From NCBI GenBank assembly GCA_902465115.1, contig CABQMC010000029.1:1-12079 (forward strand): a stretch of DNA of 12,079 bases, in the 5' to 3' direction. The notes under the pieces are model-generated. The model was not told the origin of the DNA. It saw only the letters and a list, made by a program, of their open reading frames with translations, and searched no databases. This stretch comes from an uncultured Collinsella sp. Lineage in GTDB: Bacteria > Actinomycetota > Coriobacteriia > Coriobacteriales > Coriobacteriaceae. Numbering within the stretch: the stretch's first letter is position 1; each line of letters opens with the position of its first letter. A program made the translations under genes and the position numbers. Below, in pieces: positions 6,688 through 12,079 of the stretch.

Positions 6688-6715
6688 CATGGGGAAACAT
6701 GGCCCACCTTTCGAG
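6688..6715. repeat. Copy 1 of a short intergenic repeat (ACATGGCCCACC core)
   Basis: The sequence CATGGGGAAACATGGCCCACC followed by TTTCGAG matches 6898-6924 (AATGGGACACATGGCCCACC followed by CTAGCGAG) in the same orientation. The 12-base core ACATGGCCCACC is identical. A weaker partial resemblance (TGGGACATAT) lies between the two at about 6735-6744. Confidence 0.5.
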
Positions 6716-6756
6716 ACTTCCGGCCGTCACAAACTGGGACATATCTATAAACAAGG

Positions 6757-6816
6757 AACCTGTTGGGGCAACGCCCGTGTACACGCGCCCCTTTAAAACA
6801 ACGGGTGCCCAACCCC
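6757..6816 (+). ncRNA. Possible small RNA or leader ending at the orphan terminator
   Basis: The bases at 6763-6813 can fold into an imperfect stem (GTTGGG/CCCAAC outside, CCCGT/ACGGG inside) immediately before the strong terminator at 6817-6851. TATAAA at 6746-6751 could be a -10 box placing the start near 6758, although no good -35 is visible. A competing pairing of GGGGC (6765-6769) with GCCCC (about 6787-6791) exists. No coding sequence ends at this terminator, so either a roughly 95-base RNA or an attenuated leader of the lipoprotein gene would explain it. Confidence 0.3.
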
Positions 6817-6851
6817 GGGGAGGGCCGACAGCATCGGCCCTCCCCTCTTTT
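6817..6851 (+). terminator. Strong Rho-independent terminator with no obvious upstream gene
   Basis: GGGGAGGGCCGA (6817-6828) pairs perfectly with TCGGCCCTCCCC (6834-6845) around a five-base loop, followed by TCTTTT (6846-6851). The T-tract is on the plus strand only. Confidence 0.85.
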
Positions 6852-6897
6852 GCGACCGCACATATTGCCACTTGTCGGCGCAATTCCAGCCCCCAGA

Positions 6898-6924
6898 ATG
6901 GGACACATGGCCCACCCTAGCGAG
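6898..6924. repeat. Copy 2 of the short intergenic repeat (ACATGGCCCACC core)
   Basis: Second copy of the motif at 6688-6715, same orientation, about 210 bases apart. The two copies flank the possible small RNA and its terminator. Confidence 0.5.
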
Positions 6925-6988
6925 CCGTCCACGCGTACAGTAAAGGCAGGTAATCCGTGGGCGGTTACAGATCGAGGAGGACACGACC

Positions 6989-7582
6989 ATGAAAAAGAAG
7001 GCCTTTGCGATTCTCACCCTCTGCATAAGCCTCTTTGCCGCAGTTGCCCTAGTGGGCTGCGGTGGCAGCGGCGGCGCTACCGGAAGTGGCGGTGGCGGTG
7101 GAGCAGAAAAGCCAGCCGTGGATATGAGGACCGACTTCATTTGGTTTAAGGTCGAGGTCCCCGAGGGCGTCGAGATCACCGACGTCGCAGGCGACACCGC
7201 CGACAGGGCCCAGTTTAAGTTCACCGAGAGCGAGCACGCCAGCGATCGCTTCATCCCTGTCTTCGACTCTGACAAGAACGCCGATGAACTGTTCGACTAC
7301 GAGGCAAAGTGGAAGGCCAACTCCGGATGGACCGAGAGCGATCCCGTTAAGTACAACGGCAAGACCTGGCGCAGTGCCTACTTCACGCACTCGGGCGGCG
7401 TAACGACCGAATACTTCACCGACGTTGACGGGGGCAGTGTGTATGTGCGTATCGACAACGTCGAGGAGCACAAGGACGCCGTCGAGACCATGATGAAGTC
7501 TCTGGAATTTGCCGACGACATCGCCGAGGCCAAGACCGAGGCCATGGACGTCAAGCTCGACGATATCGAGATCAAGCGCTAA
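6989..7582 (+). CDS. Small secreted lipoprotein of unknown function
   Basis: GAGGAGG lies eight bases before ATG 6989. The protein of 197 residues begins MKKKAFAILTLCISLF with a hydrophobic core and the lipobox LVGC (Cys24), which marks it as a lipoprotein anchored to the outer face of the membrane. A Gly/Ser-rich linker covers about 25-38. The remainder is one compact alpha/beta-like domain. It opens with a VEVPEGVEITDV strand, has a central WKANSGWTESDPVKYNGKTW segment, and ends in a TMMKSLEF helix. The pattern recalls small Mog1/PsbP-like extracytoplasmic lipoproteins, but this resemblance is weak and no active site is visible. It appears to be a single-gene unit with its own terminator at 7655-7687. 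Confidence 0.85.
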   Translation: MKKKAFAILTLCISLFAAVALVGCGGSGGATGSGGGGGAEKPAVDMRTDFIWFKVEVPEGVEITDVAGDTADRAQFKFTESEHASDRFIPVFDSDKNADELFDYEAKWKANSGWTESDPVKYNGKTWRSAYFTHSGGVTTEYFTDVDGGSVYVRIDNVEEHKDAVETMMKSLEFADDIAEAKTEAMDVKLDDIEIKR

Positions 7583-7654
7583 GCGACTGGCGAGCGCAAC
7601 AGAAAACACGGTCGCAGTGCAAACAAGCGACGGTACCCCAGCGCTTCGTACCCA

Positions 7655-7687
7655 GGGAGGGCCGGTAAGCCGACCCTCCCCATTCTT
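7655..7687 (+). terminator. Rho-independent terminator of the lipoprotein gene
   Basis: GGGAGGG-C-CGG (7655-7665) pairs with CCG-A-CCCTCCC (7670-7680), with one C-A mismatch and the loop TAAG, followed by CATTCTT. Its arms closely resemble those of the terminator upstream of the same gene at 6817-6851. Confidence 0.75.
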
Positions 7688-7838
7688 ATGCCGGTAGCCG
7701 ACGAACGCAGGATGCCGGGCTCCAAAACCATCCCAGACGTGATAACAGCACAAATAGACAAGTGCCCCAACACGTCCGCCCGCCGATTTATAGCGCCGCG
7801 CAGGCAATTTAAACCGGCGTCTTTAAACATCTGGGCAG

Positions 7839-7844
7839 TATAGT
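7839..7844 (+). promoter_or_regulatory. Possible -10 box for the PI-PLC-like gene
   Basis: TATAGT matches five of six consensus bases and would give a leader of about 35-40 bases before ATG 7888. No recognisable -35 hexamer stands at the right distance. The rest of 7583-7887 shows only the lipoprotein terminator. Confidence 0.35.
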
Positions 7845-7887
7845 GACCAAAACAAGTGCATAACCGCACCCTGCGAACGGAGGAGAT

Positions 7888-10371
7888 ATGACCGAACACC
7901 ATGCCATCAGCCGCCGAGCGTTTACGCTGGGCCTAGGGCTTGCGGCGTTGTCACCACTTGCAAGCCTGCCTGAAACCGCAGCGCCGGGCATTCCCCTGCG
8001 AACGGCATTTGCAGACAACACACCCGCACCGTCGGACAGCCTCGACAATTTCGTCATTCGCCTTCGCCCCGCGGGCTATTTTCGCACCGCGAGCGTCAAC
8101 CAAGACGGCAACGTTCGCGGCAACGTCTGCCACCTGTTTAACGACGGCACGTCCAGCAAGCTCATCCTTGAGAACGTAACGACCAAGAATGACGATACAA
8201 ACTGGTATGCTATCCGCACCTTGCTCAATTTCGAAGAGCATAAAAAGACGGGCTACAGCATTTGGTCGGTCGACGACGACTCGGACAAAGATGGAAAGGT
8301 CATCCACGTATGGGGCGGCGAGTATGACAACAAGCCCAGCCGCGCTTTTGCGTTCGAACGTCAATCAAACGGAACCTATATCATTCGAGACCGCACGGTC
8401 GAGAAAGAAACCGAGAAAAAAGACATTAAGTACCTGGCAATAGAATCGGACGGCAAAGACCAGGACAACAATAAGATCTGCCATAAGAGTAAGAGCATTC
8501 CGTGGGAGCTAGAACTTGTCGGTTACGACATGGGCAAGATCAATACCACAGTTAGAAGTATCGACTGGACCACGTATAGCAGCTACGTCGACGGACCATG
8601 CTGGATGAAATACGTCGACGACAACAAGTACCTCGACGAGCTGAGTATCCCGGGCACGCATGATTCGGGCACCTGCAGCGTGGACAACGACACCGAGCCC
8701 CAATCCTCACAAGCAAAGTGCCAGCAGGATTACATCCCGACGCAGTTGCTCGAAGGCATTCGCTATTTTGATATCCGACTCGGAAGGAACGACGAGAACG
8801 GCGACCCCGGTATCGACCATGGAAGATGCTACCTGCTCAAAAAAGACGGGGGCTTTATGCATCTCTCCGATGTCATCGGTTACTTCAAAACATTTTTGAA
8901 CGAAAACCCGTCAGAAGCGCTCATCATGCTTGCGTCACGAGGCAACGACGAGGCTACCGACGAAAGCGTTACGACGGCTTTCGCCAAGGTTATGCACGAT
9001 AATCCCGATCTGTTCTACACGTCGAGCCGAATCCCCACACTGAACGAGGTGCGCGGAAAGATCGTCCTGCTGCGTCGATTTGTACTCGCCGGCAACAGCG
9101 TAAGCAGCCACACGTGGGGCCTCGATCTCACCCAATGGGACGACAAAATCAAGGCGCATTCCGGGCAGTCGATGTGCCTCGTCCAAGACGCGCGAGGCTT
9201 TGAGACTACGGGCAATGCGGGCGACAAAGAGCCCTATTGCACCAAGGTATACGCCCAGGACCATTTTGAATGCACCGGAACCGACAAGATTAGCTGGGTC
9301 GATATGGCGCTGCGAGAGACGACCAATCTCACGCGCAACAAGGTGGACGTCGAGGACAATGATGGCGCCAAGGTGCAAGTCCTGGAACGCTGCTGGTCTA
9401 TCAACTACACCAGTTGCACGAATTACAAACAAGGAAGCAATCCTTTTACCGCGGCGCGAGTGGTCAACGAGCATCTGTACAAGAGCCAGTACATCAATCC
9501 CAGCGGCAGCGATAAAACAAAGTCAGATTGCCTCAAGCACGTTGGCATTATCGCGTCCGACTTTGTCGATTCGGCACTGGCCCGGAGCATCTACCAACGC
9601 AATTACGACGCGAAGCACAAGCCAACAGTTTCATGCTGCCTCCCGGACCGCATGCACATGACGTATGGAGACTCGCTGAGCGATGCCTCGCTCCAAGATG
9701 GCAAGACCGTTGGCGAGGGCCATTTCCGCCTTGTCGACAGCAGCAACGTACTCAACGTGGCGGCTTCGGGCCATGCATTTGCCATCGAATATGTTGATGT
9801 CGATGCTCTGGGTAACGAGACCGTCACGGGGCTGCAGGGCTCCGTGCCTATCGATATCGATCGACGCGCGCTGACGCCCCATTTTGAGGGACTCGAAGGC
9901 CTTAAGGCCGGCGAAGACGTGCGCGCCAAGATTGCGGCATCACTCGAGGGCAAGCTCGAAACCGATGCCTGCACGGCCCAGCTCGAGTTTGTGCACGACG
10001 CGAACGGCGCTCCGGGCACGGCAATGGCCGAGGGCGAAACATTTGCCGCAGGGACGTACTGGGTGCGCGCGAAAGACCTTTTGGGCGACGCGGCACAGAA
10101 CTACATGCTCGCCAGCGATGGAGCCGTAAGCTTTACCGTAGCGGCCTCGGGCAGTGCAGGCGGCACCGGCAGCGGCACGGGTTCCAACGCAGACGGCGCC
10201 GACAAGAACGGCGGCGGCAACAAGAGCAAGGACTCGGGCGGAAAACTCGCCGACACGGGCGACGGCTCTGGTATCGCCGCCGGGCTCGCCGCTGCCGCCG
10301 TGGCGACAACGGTCGCTGGCGCGGCAAAGCTTGCCAGTGACCGCGAAGACAGCGAAGGCGCTAGCGAATAG
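7888..10371 (+). CDS. Tat-exported, LAxTG-anchored PI-PLC-like phospholipase
   Basis: GGAGGAG lies a few bases before ATG 7888. The 827-residue protein starts with a twin-arginine signal (SRRAFT at 8-13, then LGLGLAALSPLAS). Residues about 53-212 resemble a ricin-type beta-trefoil, ending in a KYLAIESDG...WELELVG repeat-like unit. Residues about 245-572 are a bacterial PI-PLC X-type domain. It has SIPGTHDSGT with catalytic-type His258, RYFDIRLG with Arg297, DHGRCY with His311, the FLNENPSEALIML block and a closing DFVDSALARSI. These match His32, Arg69 and His82 of Bacillus PI-PLC. Residues about 610-753 look like an Ig-type surface domain. A Gly/Asn/Lys linker leads to LADTG (787-791), a hydrophobic Ala-rich helix and a short charged tail, consistent with sortase anchoring. 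It should cleave phosphatidylinositol or related glycolipids outside the cell. The true substrate is unknown. Confidence 0.9.
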   Translation: MTEHHAISRRAFTLGLGLAALSPLASLPETAAPGIPLRTAFADNTPAPSDSLDNFVIRLRPAGYFRTASVNQDGNVRGNVCHLFNDGTSSKLILENVTTKNDDTNWYAIRTLLNFEEHKKTGYSIWSVDDDSDKDGKVIHVWGGEYDNKPSRAFAFERQSNGTYIIRDRTVEKETEKKDIKYLAIESDGKDQDNNKICHKSKSIPWELELVGYDMGKINTTVRSIDWTTYSSYVDGPCWMKYVDDNKYLDELSIPGTHDSGTCSVDNDTEPQSSQAKCQQDYIPTQLLEGIRYFDIRLGRNDENGDPGIDHGRCYLLKKDGGFMHLSDVIGYFKTFLNENPSEALIMLASRGNDEATDESVTTAFAKVMHDNPDLFYTSSRIPTLNEVRGKIVLLRRFVLAGNSVSSHTWGLDLTQWDDKIKAHSGQSMCLVQDARGFETTGNAGDKEPYCTKVYAQDHFECTGTDKISWVDMALRETTNLTRNKVDVEDNDGAKVQVLERCWSINYTSCTNYKQGSNPFTAARVVNEHLYKSQYINPSGSDKTKSDCLKHVGIIASDFVDSALARSIYQRNYDAKHKPTVSCCLPDRMHMTYGDSLSDASLQDGKTVGEGHFRLVDSSNVLNVAASGHAFAIEYVDVDALGNETVTGLQGSVPIDIDRRALTPHFEGLEGLKAGEDVRAKIAASLEGKLETDACTAQLEFVHDANGAPGTAMAEGETFAAGTYWVRAKDLLGDAAQNYMLASDGAVSFTVAASGSAGGTGSGTGSNADGADKNGGGNKSKDSGGKLADTGDGSGIAAGLAAAAVATTVAGAAKLASDREDSEGASE

Positions 10372-10400
10372 GCAAGCCGGCCTTTTAAACACATCGACTC

Positions 10401-10440
10401 AATCGGGAGCGTAGGACACCGTTCTGTGCCCCCGATTTTT
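10401..10440 (+). terminator. Rho-independent terminator of the PI-PLC-like gene
   Basis: AATCGGG (10401-10407) pairs with CCCGATT (10431-10437), with an inner GG(A)CAC/GTGCC pairing, followed by TTT. It lies 30 bases after the stop codon. Confidence 0.65.
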
Positions 10441-10465
10441 ACCTTGGCCCGAACGCCGCCATAGG

Positions 10466-10735
10466 CTACATCACTATGTTCAGCACGTTGACGAATTCCT
10501 GAGCCTGGGAGCGGCTGCTCAGGCTAAAGACACAGGCAGTCAACAGCCTGTTGCGCAGAAAAACGTCGCGGCCCTTGATCCTGCTGACCCCCGTGATGTC
10601 CTTAAGGTAGACAATCTCGGTGTGCTTGCCGCCGAAAGTGCCCTTCTTGAGTACCTCAATGCGGTTAGGGTAGATCTTGACGTCTTTAAACCTGCCCGAA
10701 CCCTTACCCTGGAATAGCAAAGTGTTGTTGTCCAT
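10466..10735 (-). CDS. Small PH-like (DUF4429-like) protein
   Basis: The 89-residue protein begins MDNNTLLFQGKGSGRFKDVK from ATG 10735. GGGGAG lies eight bases upstream of this start, while the in-frame ATG at 10741 would be only two bases from it. The sequence alternates short beta-strand-like segments (VKIYPNRIEVLKKG, TEIVYLKDITGVSRIKG, LLTACVFSLSS) and ends in one helix (QAQEFVNVLNIVM). This is the expected outline of a minimal bacterial PH-like domain. There is no signal peptide or membrane segment, so it should be cytoplasmic. A TAAAAT -10-like box is at 10787-10782. Such domains often sense lipids or mediate protein contacts. No specific function can be given. Confidence 0.75.
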   Translation of the reverse strand: MDNNTLLFQGKGSGRFKDVKIYPNRIEVLKKGTFGGKHTEIVYLKDITGVSRIKGRDVFLRNRLLTACVFSLSSRSQAQEFVNVLNIVM

Positions 10736-10903
10736 ACACATCGCTCCCCATGGTTAGAGTTAAAACTGCCTCTATGGTCACATTTTAGTCACCGCAAGGC
10801 CCCATGCGATGATGTCAGACAGCACAGCAATTCGTGTCCGCGCGAGGCTTTAAACTAAATTCGATAAAGATGCATTCCACAAGAGGAAAGCGGGGCGACA
10901 GTG

Positions 10904-11953
10904 ATGGGCGAACTGGTAAACCGTGGAGAATCGGCAATCGTGCCCGAAGGTTTTTACAAGCAGGTCTCCTCGATTCTCAACGCCGCTCGCGACAAGGCCT
11001 ATACCGCTGTTAACTTTGCGATGGTTGAGGCATATTGGGAGATCGGCAAGAGTATTGTTGATGAACAGGGCGGAGAGGAGCGCGCCAAGTATGGCGAGGC
11101 GCTGCTCAACGCCCTCGCAATCAGGCTTACCAAGGATTTTGGTAAAGGTTTTGAAGCAAGAGAGCTGCGCAAAATGCGTCAGTTCTATCTTGCATTTCCA
11201 ATTCGGGACTCACTGCGTCCCGAATTGAGCTGGACACATTACCGCAGGTTAATACGCATTCCTGACCCCGAAGCTCGCACCTGGTACATGAACGAATGTG
11301 CCGATTCTCGCTGGAGCACGCGTCAGCTCGAACGCCAGATCAACACCATGTTCCGCGAGCGCCTACTTGCCAGCAAAGACAAAGAGGCCGTCACCCAGGA
11401 AATCCAAAAGAGCGCCCCGACCCATCGCCCCGAGGATATCATCCGCGACCCATATGTACTGGAGTTTTTAGGTTTCTCGGACGATGCTGCGTTTCGCGAG
11501 AGCGATCTAGAGCAGGCGCTCATCACGCATCTTCAGAAGTTCCTGCTGGAGCTTGGCCGTGGCTTCGCTTTCGAGGCGCGCCAAAAGCGCATCACCTTTG
11601 ATGGGCGCCATTTCTATATTGACCTTGTTTTTTACAACTATCTGATGCGCTGCTTCGTGCTCATCGACCTTAAGACGGACGATCTTACGCATCAGGACCT
11701 GGGCCAGATGCAAATGTATGTGAACTACTACACGCGCGAGCTCATGAACGAAGGCGACAATCCGCCCATAGGCATCGTGCTCTGCGCGGACAAAAGCGAT
11801 TCGATCGTCGAGTACACGCTGCCCGAAGACAACGACCAAGTGTTTGCCGCCAAATACCTGCCGTATCTTCCAAGCAAGGAAGAGCTGGCGCGCGAGCTGA
11901 GTGCCGAGTACCGCGCCATCAACGAAGCGACTAATGGCGAAACGCAAGGGTAG
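10904..11953 (+). CDS. YhcG/DUF1016 family PD-(D/E)XK nuclease-like protein
   Basis: The 349-residue protein has the two-part layout of the YhcG family. A helical DUF1016 N-terminal domain (about 10-165) contains NFAMVEAYWEIGKSIV and GKGFEARELRKMRQFY. A PD-(D/E)XK nuclease domain follows (about 180-335). In the latter, Glu203 (SDLEQALITHL), Asp240 (FYIDLVFYN) and Asp255-Leu-Lys257 (VLIDLK) occupy the expected catalytic positions. GQMQMYVNYY and GIVLCADKSDSIVEYTL are typical family blocks. Family members are DNA-directed nucleases of uncertain role, often found beside restriction-modification genes. None is seen here. ATG 10904 is preferred, eight bases after GGGG. A GTG at 10901 directly before it is the alternative. 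The gene appears complete and intact. Confidence 0.9.
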   Translation: MGELVNRGESAIVPEGFYKQVSSILNAARDKAYTAVNFAMVEAYWEIGKSIVDEQGGEERAKYGEALLNALAIRLTKDFGKGFEARELRKMRQFYLAFPIRDSLRPELSWTHYRRLIRIPDPEARTWYMNECADSRWSTRQLERQINTMFRERLLASKDKEAVTQEIQKSAPTHRPEDIIRDPYVLEFLGFSDDAAFRESDLEQALITHLQKFLLELGRGFAFEARQKRITFDGRHFYIDLVFYNYLMRCFVLIDLKTDDLTHQDLGQMQMYVNYYTRELMNEGDNPPIGIVLCADKSDSIVEYTLPEDNDQVFAAKYLPYLPSKEELARELSAEYRAINEATNGETQG

Positions 11954-12079
11954 CAGCACGTTGCGACGGCTGCTACGAAACAATACCGGTCATGGACGCC
12001 GGCAACGACATTCTAGCCGTGGCTGGCGAGCGTGACCTGACAGGCAAAGACGCGGCCTTCGTTTGATGTGGGTTCATTG
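11954..12079. other. Right-edge segment with no supported gene
   Basis: After the nuclease-like gene the remaining bases hold only short frames and no clear terminator. One plus-strand frame without a start in frame until ATG 11992 reads ...ETIPVMDAGNDILAVAGERD... and stops at 12064-12066. It could be the remnant of a gene or chance. Confidence 0.4.

Noticed and set aside
7049..7807. Minus-strand open frame covering the lipoprotein gene and its terminator
   Set aside because: It runs through a clear lipobox gene and terminator hairpin, and has low-complexity composition without motifs.
11934..12066. Two short plus-strand frames after the nuclease gene (MAKRKGSS..., and ...ETIPVMDAGND...)
   Set aside because: The first overlaps the nuclease coding end with a skewed Arg-rich composition. 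The second has no good start or ribosome site and lies too near the edge to judge.
1..12079. CRISPR arrays, tRNA genes, integrase or transposase genes
   Set aside because: No regularly spaced repeats, no tRNA-like cloverleaf and no transposase or integrase motifs were seen on either strand.

Overview
The window looks like chromosome of a high-GC, Gram-positive gut anaerobe of the Coriobacteriia, most likely Collinsella or a close relative. This is an inference from base composition, strong Shine-Dalgarno sites (AAGGAGG, GAGGAGG), a Tat-exported surface protein ending in an actinobacterial LAxTG sorting signal, a C69 dipeptidase, and an FchA/FolD pair. No phage, plasmid, CRISPR, tRNA or rRNA gene is visible.

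Layout. Positions 1-441 (minus) hold the first 147 codons of a large secreted protein that runs off the left edge. Its 5' leader (about 442-770) contains a cobalamin-riboswitch-like element behind a promoter that abuts the terminator of the next gene. Positions 873-3061 (minus) are a two-gene operon: a small phasin-like protein followed by an AarF/UbiB-family kinase-like membrane protein. Positions 3161-4684 (minus) encode a C69 family dipeptidase. Positions 4685-5037 are an AT-rich gap containing a foldback element with a 26-bp perfect terminal inverted repeat. Positions 5038-6527 (minus) are the tightly coupled fchA-folD pair of one-carbon metabolism. Positions 6528-6988 carry the fchA promoter, a short duplicated motif and an orphan strong terminator, possibly the end of a small RNA or a leader attenuator. 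Positions 6989-7582 (plus) encode a small lipoprotein. Positions 7888-10371 (plus) encode a Tat-exported, probably sortase-anchored PI-PLC-like protein. Positions 10466-10735 (minus) encode a small PH-like protein. Positions 10904-11953 (plus) encode a YhcG/DUF1016 PD-(D/E)XK nuclease-like protein.

How the genes relate. The window is mainly a string of independent short transcription units. The best functional link is fchA-folD. FolD lacks two of the residues known to be needed for cyclohydrolase chemistry (Lys and Gln replaced by Ala and Phe) but keeps the dinucleotide-binding motifs. The upstream FchA could supply the missing methenyl-THF cyclohydrolase step, so one normally bifunctional enzyme appears split across two genes. 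The other points of interest are a B12-riboswitch-controlled surface protein, the cell-surface PI-PLC, and the 4.8-5.0 kb foldback element with its two convergent, similar micro-ORFs.
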